From: Chara braunii
Lineage: Eukaryota; Streptophyta; Charophyceae; Charales; Characeae
Assembly (NCBI GenBank): GCA_003427395.1
Contig: BFEA01000302.1
Span: 65,588-92,722 of the forward strand
Length of the DNA: 27,135 nucleotides
Reading direction: 5' to 3'
Position 1 is the stretch's first letter. Each line of letters opens with the position of its first letter. Position numbers and translations under genes: made by a program. This document shows, piece by piece, positions 9,736 to 16,679 of the stretch. The notes under the pieces were generated by a model. The model was not told the origin of the DNA, searched no databases, and worked only from the letters and a program-made list of their open reading frames with translations.

Positions 9736-9993
9736 CGGGCCTAAGTTGACGAAGTTACCTTCCAAGGCTCGAGTGTGCATCTGTGCCTTTTTGAAGTCAC
9801 TGTGGCCTGCTGCTTTCACTACCAGCCCAGACCCAAGGCCAAGTGCTCTTACCGCATCTACCCCTAATGTTGGCTTGATTGAAATAAACGGACGGTCGGA
9901 CATCATTTCAACTAAGTTCTTCCACAACATCATTTCAACAAAGTTCTTCCACAAAGATTGTGGTGGTTGAGGGAGCACTGAATGACTGTACAA
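9703..9993 (-). pseudogene. Unidentified open frame containing a 9-residue tandem repeat
   Basis: The minus-strand frame (96 codons) includes the 27-bp tandem duplication as an in-frame repeat (LWKNFVEMM then LWKNLVEMM), followed by SDRPFISIKPTLGVDAV and a Gly/Leu-rich segment. The composition looks more protein-like than its neighbours. It starts within the target-site duplication of the SINE and overlaps the right arm of the 161-nt hairpin, so an intact gene is unlikely. I recognise no family. Confidence 0.15.
9901..9954 (+). repeat. 27-bp tandem duplication
   Basis: CATCATTTCAAC(T/A)AAGTTC followed by TTCCACAA occurs twice head to tail with one mismatch. Because the unit is 27 bp it keeps any reading frame. 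Confidence 0.95.
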
Positions 9994-9998
9994 TCCAG

Positions 9999-10066
9999 CA
10001 GCCTAGCTCAGTTGGTAAGGCATGGAAGTGGCATTCAGGAGGTCTTGTGTTCAATCCCCATTGGCC
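9999..10066 (+). repeat. tRNA-like SINE head (pol III promoter boxes)
   Basis: CCTAGCTCAGTTGG fits box A (D-arm) of tRNA genes, and TGTTCAATCCC fits a weakened box B (T-arm), with tRNA-like spacing. The anticodon region GTGGCATTCAGGAGG is shared with the tRNA-like unit at 15814-15891. It is not a functional tRNA because acceptor-stem pairing is lost and it sits at the 5' end of a retroposon. In a live SINE these boxes would drive RNA polymerase III. Confidence 0.8.
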
Positions 10067-10349
10067 TCATATATAGCTTTCCTGGGCATGCTTGATGCCC
10101 ACCACCTCGAGATAGCCCGTTGGTCCCCCCAATTGGCATTAAAAAGCAGTCTCTGCTGATGTTCATAGGGGGAGTGGTAATCGGGGAGGCACAGTGACTG
10201 GCCACTCAGATGATGCTCGGTCCCTCTGCTACCAGCTGTCCCCTGGCCGGTGTCCCCCACTCAGCTGGGGGTTCCCTGAAGGCAATAAAGAAAGGCCACA
10301 CTGGGCTGCAGTGAAAAGGCCACTCGGTGTCAGATTGTCTACCAGATTG

Positions 10350-10631
10350 TAACATATTTGCAAGAACAGCAATCTTAGGAGTTATAGAAAAGAAAACTGT
10401 GACAAAAGTAGGAGAACCCTCGTATACATCAGGTGCCCACATATGAAAAGGAACTGCAGTTATTTTCCATAAAAAACCTACAGCAATAAATAAAATTCCC
10501 ATGAAAATACCACTCGATTGAGTCCCCAAAAANGTCATTTCATAACCAGTCAAAATTTTGGCTAATTCTTCAAAATTGGTCACTCCTGTAAATCCATAAA
10601 TCATAGAACAACCGAATAAAAAATCCCAGAG
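10350..10631 (-). pseudogene. nad2: Mitochondrial nad2 fragment (NUMT) inside a SINE
   Basis: Read on the minus strand, this encodes about 94 residues of NADH dehydrogenase subunit 2, the proton-pumping ND2/NuoN subunit of complex I. Diagnostic segments are FGCSMIYG, LAKILTGYE, SSGIFMGILFIAVGFL, KITAVPFHMWAPDVYEGSPT and PKIAVLANML. They match the middle of the roughly 490-residue plant-type mitochondrial protein rather than plastid ndhB. One base is missing near 10620 (expected SSGILLF reads with a shifted frame), and the N at 10533 lies in an ACN codon, which is Thr whatever the base. Homology stops at 10350 and about 10631, exactly where the truncated SINE copy is continuous. This is a nuclear copy of mitochondrial DNA, not a gene. 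Confidence 0.9.
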
Positions 10632-10721
10632 GAATTTACCTGGGCTGGTTAGTCCCATGATAATAACTCAAGGCCATCACCCTTTCAACAAAAAAAAAAG
10701 AAAAAAGAATTGACTGTACAA

Positions 10722-11220
10722 ATGTGAAAAATTCTCTGAATTTGCAAAACAAGGTGGTACCATCTTCACCCCCATACAATGCCTGGCCATTACTGCTGTA
10801 ATTGGGGGACCTTCAGTCTAGGTAAAGGAATAATTACTAGGTGTTCCCCCTTTGGATGAAGACGGTATTGTGACAGTGCCCGCTCACCACTCTCATTTGC
10901 GCCAACCCGGCATGCTCTTCGACGAATGCGCTTAGCACGGACGCGCTTGCGGCGCCCATCCTCCAGTTGTGCAACGCGGAGTTTCAGGTTGTCGCACGGA
11001 GTGATGGAGGGCAACGGAAGTCCCAATGGAATTCACACAGTTGGTAGCAGATGGTGGAGTGTTTTTTATTCGGCTTTCAACTTTTCATGTTTTTTTTTTT
11101 GTTTTTGTTTTTCCCCTTTCCTATAACGTTTGGGCCCGCATGGTCATGACTTCGAGGCAGTGGCCACTGTGGTACCGCTCCGATTGGCCAAGCAATAGAA
11201 TCCACGTTACCATGTGCTGA
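10722..11220. other. No recognised gene; weak minus-strand open frame
   Basis: A minus-strand frame at 10790-11026 (78 codons) has a basic, helix-like segment (CDNLKLRVAQLEDGRRKRV) and could be an exon remnant, but it has no family signature. T-rich runs lie at 11090-11115. Confidence 0.2.
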
Positions 11221-11406
11221 GAGGCAGAAAAAGAGCTAGCAGCACGGTTCTTTGCACCTGCCCGCATACATGTGCTCGTTCAAGCCCTGGTAGAAAAAGA
11301 GCTGGCAGCCCGGTTCTTTGCAGCTGCCCGCATGCATGTGCTCGTTCAAGCCCTGAAACCGCGCGGACGGCAGCAGAATCTGCGTCTATTCTTGCAGAGG
11401 CCCTGA
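11221..11406 (+). pseudogene. Exon-like open segment with a 66-bp in-frame tandem duplication
   Basis: 11224-11289 and 11290-11355 are tandem 66-bp units. In one frame both read as EKELAARFFA(P/A)AR(I/M)HVLVQAL, 22 residues each. Of the differences seen, two (CTA/CTG, GCA/GCC) are silent. The frame is closed by TGA at 11218-11220 and again at 11404-11406, and there is no good start codon, so it could be an exon or its remnant. In another frame the following sequence (ILAEALTNPAEGKTIRMRER) faintly recalls C-terminal helices of UDP-glycosyltransferases, but I do not rely on this. Confidence 0.25.
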
Positions 11407-11715
11407 CTAATCCTGCGGAGGGCAAGACTATTCGCATGCGGGAACGGGGGGAGAAAGTGCGCAGGAGGGCGGAAGGGTAGTGCAAGCGGGTACAGAACTC
11501 ACCTGGGGGCGGAAGGGACTCCACCACTATGTACAAACCCGTTACACTTGGGCATTCTGCTGTGCATGACACCAGAAATGATACAGGCGGCTGTATGACT
11601 GTCCTGTTGGCAACCGAACATAGCAATTTTGGACTGTAGTAGGCACGAAGTTGCGTTTTCTGGCCTGTGGAGGTTTTTTTTTTTTTTTTTTTTTTTACAA
11701 AAATCAAATGCGAAT

Positions 11716-11743
11716 TTGCGAGGACCTCTANAGGTCCTCGCAA
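11716..11743. repeat. Palindrome with an ambiguous base at its centre
   Basis: TTGCGAGGACCT (11716-11727) pairs with AGGTCCTCGCAA (11732-11743) around CTAN. The N sits at the hairpin tip, where assemblies and polymerases often fail. A 20-base T-run lies just upstream at about 11676. Confidence 0.8.
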
Positions 11744-11918
11744 TTTGCTGAACCCCGCGGCCCACCAGGCCGCTGACAAATACTACACTGTTTGTGATTT
11801 TGCTGGGGGTGGGGGGAAAGCGTGACTGCAAAACATCATCAGATTTTGCGACTTTGCGAAAGAGAACGTGCAAGAGCAGAATGTGGACAGCTCACTGTTG
11901 GACCTGCACCAGAGAGAT

Positions 11919-12317
11919 TGGCCTCACCACACCAGTGTCGACAATGCTTCTTTTTCACCTGCTGTCAGACATTTTTCGCCAACCAACCCCCCCCCTTCAC
12001 ATTACAGCACTGTAGAATGGACGCACTTGTAAATGTAAGATGGAAAAGACGAACGCCCCTGAGGTTACGACAAGCACTAGTCCATCCCGACCTCACGCGC
12101 AATCACCAAATTTTGAAGAGAATTCGATGGCGCAGCCGAGGACTGTCGAAAGATTCGGAGTAGCAGGAGGCTGTGGATTCAACAACTTTCGACAGGAGGT
12201 GTCGAGAAGCATTCTCTGACAACTTGCAAATTTTCTTCCCGTCTCCAATTTCGACAGCGTGTGTGGCAAAGAGAAATTATCGAAAATCGTTGTTTCGACA
12301 GTGGTGTGGCAAGGCCC
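11919..12317 (+). mobile_element. PIF/Harbinger-like MITE, long family, copy 1
   Basis: The ends are GGCCTCACCACACCAGTGTC and the complement of GACAGTGGTGTGGCAAGGCC. The interior contains ACTGTAGAATGGACGCACTT, GACAAGCACTAGTCCATCCC and TTTCGACAGGAGGTGTCGAG, all shared in order with the copy at 14193. It lacks the roughly 100-bp internal block of that copy. The left end is one base diverged and the flanking triplets (GAT, ATA) do not match, so the target duplication is eroded. Non-coding. Confidence 0.75.
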
Positions 12318-12354
12318 ATAGGAGGTCGAACAAGAGTTAAAAGAGACAGAGTTA

Positions 12355-13115
12355 GGGCCTCGCCACACCAGTGTCGAAACACCGTGATTTTCAACAAATG
12401 TCAGGGAGTTTTCGACATTCCCTCGTTCGAAAAAAAGAGCCCCTTCGCCACACAGCATGTTGGAAAGTGAAGAACTCGCGAGTGCAAGTACAGAAGAGAC
12501 AAACTGGCGTGAGGGTAAGACAACCCTTGGTCCGTCCCAAAGCGACTCTCTGTTTCGACATTCGGAGAAGGACTCGACACCTCACCGGAGGCGTGTTGAA
12601 AATGTCGAAGTTCCAGGTTGGGGAACCAGCCTCGTTCGAAAGGAGGTGTCAAAAGCCTTTCTCTGACAACTACTGAATCTTTTTCCCATCTCGGATTTCT
12701 ACAGGCTATGTGGCGACGAGAAAATGTCGAAAATCCCATTTTCGACATCCGACATATGTCAGGAACTTCTCGACATTCACTCTTTGGACAGAAAAACCCT
12801 CTTCGCCGCACAGCATGTCGAAGTGAAGAACTCACAAGTCCTACGCACAAAAGAGACAAACTGGGGTGAAGATAGGACAAGCGTTGGTCCGTTCTCCTTT
12901 TCGACATTCGGGCAAGAACTTGACATCCCATGGCGGGCTTGAATATGTCCAAGTTGCAGGCTGGGAAACCAGCGCTGCTCGAGAGGAGGTGTCAAAACCC
13001 TTTCCCAGGTTCCCTGACAGCTCCTGAATTTTTTTCGCATCTCGGATTTTGACATGCTGTGTGGCGAGGATAAAATGTTGAAAATGCCGTTGTCGACATT
13101 GGTGTGGTGAGGCCC
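12355..13115 (+). mobile_element. PIF/Harbinger-like MITE, tandem-dimer form (TSD TTA)
   Basis: The terminal inverted repeats are GGGCCTCGCCACACCAGTGT and the complement of a GGTGTGGTGAGGCCC end. TTA is duplicated at 12352-12354 and 13116-13118, the classic PIF/Harbinger target. Inside, two roughly 370-bp units follow each other. Each has CGCCACACAGCATG or CGCCGCACAGCATG, then GTGAAGAACTC, AAGAGACAAACTGG, GTTGGTCCGT or CTTGGTCCGT, GAGGAGGTGTCAAAA or AAGGAGGTGTCAAAA, and TTTTCGACAT. A single pair of outer ends encloses the dimer. Open frames here are by-products of the repeat. Confidence 0.85.
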
Positions 13116-13201
13116 TTAGTCGAACAACAGTTGTTACAGTTCACACTACTAGTAGCACATTCTTGTGTCTGACCACTTCTATGGGCAGACTGGATGAATA
13201 T

Positions 13202-13343
13202 GGGGCTCGTTAGACACTCCTCGGAGCATCCTCGGGCCCAAGGACAAAATCCTCGGGAAAATTTAGTGTTAGCGTTTTCGGCGTCATTGTTCGCCTCATC
13301 CTTGAAGCGTCAGCTCAGAGATTCGTCCTTGGAGATTTTTCGG

Positions 13344-13378
<35 letters not shown>

Positions 13379-13637
13379 AGTTGTGCTTGAGGCTGTCAGC
13401 CAATAGGGTGCCGCCACGATTTGGATTAAACGTTGTAACGTCTCTCTACGTGTGTGCCCCCTATTCTCCGTGAAACGTGGATCCTTGGCTCCAAGGGATC
13501 TCGCGAGGTCCCTTGGAGCCAAGGATTATTTGGCTGGGAAATATTCACATTTTCACTTCCGATTTCATCTCAGAGGACAGGTGGAACGAAGACAAAATCC
13601 TTGGAATCGCGTCCCCGAGGATTGTCTAACGAGCCCC
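13202..13637. mobile_element. MITE with GGGGCTCGTTAGACA ends (TSD TAT)
   Basis: GGGGCTCGTTAGACACTCCT at the left pairs with the complement GGGGCTCGTTAGACAATCCT at the right. TAT flanks both sides (13199-13201 and 13638-13640). The 436-bp element holds a 31-base A-run (13347-13377) and a strong internal hairpin at 13481-13526. The terminal sequence differs from the GGGCCTCGCCACACC families, but the 3-bp duplication and GGG-type end suggest the same superfamily. Confidence 0.8.
13481..13526. repeat. 20-bp stem hairpin nested in a MITE
   Basis: ATCCTTGGCTCCAAGGGATC pairs with GGTCCCTTGGAGCCAAGGAT (18 of 20 positions) around TCGCGA. The loop itself is palindromic. It may be a separate nested foldback. 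Confidence 0.85.
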
Positions 13638-13743
13638 TATATGACTGCACTCACCTGCAGAAATAGGCAGCAGAGTGTCCTAATGTGAGCATGCCTTGAG
13701 TTGCAGCGAAGCTGACTGAACATAGTAGATGGAGTCCAACTCA

Positions 13744-13867
13744 GGGCCTCGTCACACCACTCTTGAAATGTGAGAAAGACAAAAATGTGGCGGGTGCATC
13801 TGGCCATGTTCTAGCGGGAAGTTCATTCTCATGTGTTGCACACTTCGAGCGTGGTGTGGCCATGCCC
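13744..13867 (-). mobile_element. 124-bp MITE, copy 3 (TSD TCA)
   Basis: The ends are GGGCCTCGTCACACCACTCT and the complement GGGCATGGCCACACCACGCT. TCA is duplicated at 13741-13743 and 13868-13870. Its interior is the reverse complement of the 122-bp copies at 7045, 7247 and 26173 (GGCCATGTTCTAG against CTAGAACATGG). It is the best-preserved target duplication of this short family. Confidence 0.85.
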
Positions 13868-14065
13868 TCAGATCTGTATCCCGACAGTTCATGGGTCGGA
13901 CTCAGGTCTGTAGGAGTTCCCCCCTGCTGCATTCCTGCTCATGCAGGCCTGCCAGTGCGCTCTTGGCTGACTACGTACTCGGAACCCCTTCCTCGGCAGC
14001 GACACCCGGTCTTCCAGTCGCCTTGCTCTCCAGCCTACACCAAGGTGTGCACTGTATTATTTCTG

Positions 14066-14190
14066 TCTTTTACCCCACCAGAGCGAGGTTGTTGAAAGAT
14101 AAATGGGTTTCAAAAAACACAAAAAAAGAAGATGATAGGGGCGCTCTGGACAGGAGGAAGTTGTGGGAGGAAATTCCATCGAGTACGAAG
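14066..14190 (+). repeat. Dispersed repeat, copy 1 (GCGAGGTTGTTGAAAGATAA)
   Basis: The segment has TCTTTTACCCC, GCGAGGTTGTTGAAAGATAA, GAAGTTGTGGG and GGAAATTCCATCG. It matches 16240-16345 in order. I cannot assign a family. It directly precedes the MITE at 14193. Confidence 0.6.
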
Positions 14191-14192
14191 AT

Positions 14193-14713
14193 GGGCCTAG
14201 CCACACCAGTGTCGAGAACCTTTCTTTTTCACCAATTCTCAGGCCCTAGTTGCACTACTCGCCATCCGCCAAGAATTCGAATGCATCTGGACAAATATGA
14301 TGTCCATATGCAATCAAGATGTTGGGGGATGGCCACATTTTTCGCCAAACGATTGTTTGCCAAAACTCCCCCCTTCGCCACACAGCACTGTAGAATGGAC
14401 ACACTTGTGAATGTAAGATGGAAAAAGACGAACGCCCCTGAGGGTACGACAAGCACTAGTCCATCCCGACCTCACGCGGAGTCACGCCCACTCACCAAAT
14501 TTCGAAGAGAAGTCGATGGCGCAACCAAGGATTGTCGAAAGCATCGGAGTAGCAGGGGGCTGGGTGGGGATTCAACAACTTTCGACAGGAGGAGGTGTCG
14601 AGAAGCATTCTCTGACAACTGGCGAATTTTCTTCCCGTCTCCGACTTCGACAGCCTGTGTGGCGAAGAGAAACTATCGAAAATCGCATTTTCGACAGTGG
14701 TGTGGCGAGGCCC
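14193..14713 (+). mobile_element. PIF/Harbinger-like MITE, long family, copy 2
   Basis: The ends are GGGCCTAGCCACACCAGTGT and the complement of GACAGTGGTGTGGCGAGGCC. It is collinear with copy 1 at 11919 but carries about 100 extra bp (roughly 14243-14340). It also keeps CGCCACACAGCACTGTAGAA where copy 1 has lost part of that motif. The flanks GAT and TAT agree at two of three bases. It ends 17 bp before the assembly gap. Confidence 0.8.
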
Positions 14714-14730
14714 TATGATACGGCTAGCGG

Positions 14731-14912
14731 NNNNNNNNNNNNNNNNNNNNNNNNNNNNNNNNNNNNNNNNNNNNNNNNNNNNNNNNNNNNNNNNNNNNNN
14801 NNNNNNNNNNNNNNNNNNNNNNNNNNNNNNNNNNNNNNNNNNNNNNNNNNNNNNNNNNNNNNNNNNNNNNNNNNNNNNNNNNNNNNNNNNNNNNNNNNNN
14901 NNNNNNNNNNNN
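14731..14912. other. Assembly gap (N x 182)
   Basis: This is a run of N. The estimated size may not be exact. Frames crossing it are meaningless. Confidence 1.
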
Positions 14913-15530
14913 CACTCCATTTTTATCTTACCTCATGCGAGGAACATCACTCTCTACTGGAGCAACCTGACCAGACAGCGGATGCGGGCACTGACGCTGA
15001 ATGAGCTTCCCCATTCAGCCCATTCAGCCCCAGTTGAAGCACTTACAAGGAACCTCGGGAGCTAGGCTCATAGTTCTCTACTAGTCTGGTGAGCAGTGAG
15101 GGCACTCATAGGCAGTGTCTAATGGTCAGCTAACCAAGGTAAACCTACGAGCCCCTCTAAGCACCAACCTGGCACAGCTCGCTGAGCTCGGATCATATAT
15201 GGCTACTGTTGGTTGATGAGTATGCTGGTTGTTATGTGAGCTAGTGTGATATCATAGTCTGTGTGGATGCACCACCCCAGAATGGGTCTATAGACATGGA
15301 GAGGACACACCTCTTGATTCTACATTAGTTTCCCTACAAGGCAACCCTGCCCGCCATAGGACTGCCACGGTATCACCATGCACCCAACCAACCCCAACCA
15401 ACCCCTTACTACTCACCTGCCCGAGAGAGTAGCATCATCCCACATCAACTTTCCTGCAGGAAAGGTACACGTCTCCACCCGACTCCGTCCAGAGGACCAT
15501 CCCTAGCTGATATTATGATGAATGAGCATA
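14913..15530. other. Unassigned sequence next to the tRNA-like cluster
   Basis: I see no gene. There is a short duplication (CCATTCAGCCCATTCAGCCC at about 15011) and a CCAACCAACCCCAACCAACC tract at about 15385. On the minus strand this lies downstream of the three tRNA-like units, so part may be SINE body, but no A-tail or target duplication is evident. Confidence 0.4.
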
Positions 15531-15533
15531 GTA

Positions 15534-15595
15534 TGGAGTTGAACTCGGCGCCTCCAAGTTACAATATGAGAGCTCTACCCACTGAGCTATTGAGG
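15534..15595 (-). repeat. tRNA-like unit C
   Basis: On the minus strand AATAGCTCAGTGGGTAGAGC is an excellent D-arm and box A, and GAGTTCAACTCC is a near-consensus box B 35-40 nt later. Acceptor-stem pairing is not evident. It is the third of three similarly oriented tRNA-like units about 140 bp apart, which suggests composite SINEs or a decayed tRNA array. Confidence 0.65.
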
Positions 15596-15689
15596 TCATT
15601 AATCTGTAAGGACGCCACGCCAGGCTCGGGACAAGTACATGGGGTGCAACCTACACCAACCAATTGTGCTCAGGGAAAATTCCAGGCCG

Positions 15690-15753
15690 ACAAAGTTGAA
15701 CCTGCAACCTCCCTATTGCGACATCGGAGCTCTTCCCACTGAGCTAAATGTAC
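15690..15753 (-). repeat. tRNA-like unit B
   Basis: On the minus strand TTTAGCTCAGTGGGAAGAGC forms a D-arm and box A, and GCAGGTTCAACTTT a T-arm and box B. The sequence between units A and B (GGCATGCTTGGCG, TTCGAGAT) resembles the body after the tRNA head of the SINE at 9994 (GGCATGCTTGATG, CTCGAGAT). Unit A and its spacer therefore belong to that SINE family. Confidence 0.65.
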
Positions 15754-15813
15754 TTGCTTACCAACTGACCATCTCGAAGGTAAGACGCCAAGCATGCCAC
15801 AGGCACTATCGTG

Positions 15814-15891
15814 GGGCAATGGGAGTTGAACCCACGACCGAACCCACGACCTCCTGAGTGCCGCTTGAACGCCTTACCAACTGAGCTGACT
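15814..15891 (-). repeat. tRNA-like unit A, SINE head fused to U6
   Basis: On the minus strand AGTCAGCTCAGTTGGTAAGG gives box A and GTGGGTTCAACTCCCA a perfect box B with a paired T-stem. GTCGTGGGTTC is duplicated just before it. The head matches the SINE at 9994 (GGTAAGGC, GGCA(C/T)TCAGGAGGTC). Its 5' end joins directly, without spacer, to the 3' part of the U6-like sequence on the same strand. Confidence 0.75.
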
Positions 15892-15988
15892 ATTTCTCGT
15901 TTCATGCTTGTCATCCTTGCACAGGGGACCATGCTAACCTACCTTCTCTGTATCGTTCCAATTTCAACGGATGTCCCGGAGGACAGGG
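15892..15988 (-). pseudogene. U6 snRNA-like sequence fused to a tRNA-derived SINE head
   Basis: The minus strand reads TCCGGGACATCC, AATTGGAACGATACAGAGA, TTAGCATGG, CCCCTGTGCAAGGATGACA and ACGAGAAAT, in the order of spliceosomal U6. U6 pairs with U4 and U2 and forms the spliceosome's catalytic core. The ACAGAGA box and AGC triad are intact, but GTAGG-like extra bases separate them. The U6 3' tail is missing and replaced by tRNA-like unit A. No plant U6 promoter (USE, TATA) is visible upstream. A retroposed chimera is much more likely than a working gene. Confidence 0.85.
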
Positions 15989-16239
15989 GACATAAATTCA
16001 GCCTCTTTGGGGGGAAAAAAGAAATAAAATTGCACCGGCGGGAGAGGCATGCCGGGGGCGGCCTGGCGGTTGACCAGTCCAGGCCAGTGCAGCAGGCCGT
16101 GGAGGGCCGTACCGGGGAGGGCGAATATCTCGTCAATTCTTTTTAATTTTTTTTTTAGCGAAAGAGAGGCCGTTTCATATGACTCGTCAAATTTGACTAG
16201 ACTCTAAGACGCGTGAATCTTATCCTCCTCTTTTTGGAT

Positions 16240-16345
16240 TTTATTTTTGTCTTTTCCCCCCAAAGCGAGGTGGTTGAAAGATAACCGAGGCGGCCTAGAT
16301 ATGACGAAGTTGTGGGCCTTGTGGGCGGAAATACCATCGTTGTGC
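16240..16345 (+). repeat. Dispersed repeat, copy 2
   Basis: TTTTGTCTTTTCCCCCCAAA, GCGAGGTGGTTGAAAGATAA, GAAGTTGTGGG and GGAAATACCATCG match 14066-14190 in order with indels. The family is unknown. Confidence 0.6.
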
Positions 16346-16447
16346 TCATCGAGAGCTGGATTTCCTTTTTCGTAATTACCGAAACATGCAATATGCAGCA
16401 GCCGCAAAGCATAGCGACTCCTAACTAAAATTAATTTAAAAAAAAAC

Positions 16448-16665
16448 ATTCAAAGAGAGAAACATTCAAAGAGAGAAACATTCAAAGAGTGAGACATTCA
16501 TTCAAAGAGAGAAACATTCTTCTCTCAATTTCACCTCAGGTAGGTAGTGTGAGGTGAAATTGAGAGAAGACTATAGCTTAAAAAAAAAAAAAGAGAAAGA
16601 GTCTAAGAGAGAGAGAGAAACATTCAAAGAGTGAGACAAGATATTCATTCAAAGAGAGAAACATC
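16448..16665 (+). repeat. ATTCAAAGAGAGAAAC minisatellite (16-18 bp) around a hairpin
   Basis: Four or five head-to-tail units (ATTCAAAGAGAGAAAC and the variant AGTGAGAC) occupy 16448-16517, and more lie at 16619-16665. A perfect stem-loop at 16518-16570 and an A-run sit between the two blocks. Confidence 0.85.
16518..16570. repeat. Perfect 21-bp stem, 11-nt loop
   Basis: The arms 16518-16538 and 16550-16570 are exact reverse complements (core CTCTCAATTTCACCTCA). The loop is GGTAGGTAGTG. It lies inside the minisatellite. It could be a foldback remnant. The 21-bp perfect arm is also the size class of plant small RNAs, but that alone is weak evidence. Confidence 0.9.
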
Positions 16666-16679
16666 CAATAGATGCGAAG

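Larger units (their letters stand above)
9983..10721 (+). mobile_element. tRNA-derived SINE with A-tail and TSDs, carrying a nad2 insert
   Basis: The element runs from a tRNA-like head (from 9994) to an A-rich tail (10690-10706). It is flanked by TGACTGTACAA at 9983-9993 and 10711-10721; the match extends to GAATGACTGTACAA against GAATTGACTGTACAA with one extra T. Head, A-tail and 11-14 bp duplications are the marks of LINE-mediated retroposition. Body sequence at 10271-10349 (GTTCCCTGAAGGCAAT... GGTGTCAGATT) and 10632-10690 (GAATTTACCTG... CTCAAGGCCATCAC) matches the truncated copy at 25331. That copy is continuous where this one carries nad2, so the native SINE would be about 430 bp and the insert about 282 bp. 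The head also matches the tRNA-like unit at 15814-15891. Confidence 0.85.

Noticed and set aside
10206-10658. Plastid ndhB or an intact nad2 gene
   Set aside because: The residues match mitochondrial nad2 rather than ndhB. Only the middle of the protein is present, it is frameshifted near 10620, and both ends continue into SINE sequence.
12401-12952. 183-codon minus-strand open frame
   Set aside because: It lies entirely in the tandem-dimer MITE and repeats with the DNA unit.
13831-14718. 295-codon open frame
   Set aside because: It runs through a MITE, a dispersed repeat and a second MITE, and has no protein family features.
15534-15891. Three functional tRNA genes
   Set aside because: Pol III boxes are recognisable, but acceptor stems do not pair, unit A has an extra duplication in the T-arm region, and unit A belongs to a SINE family.
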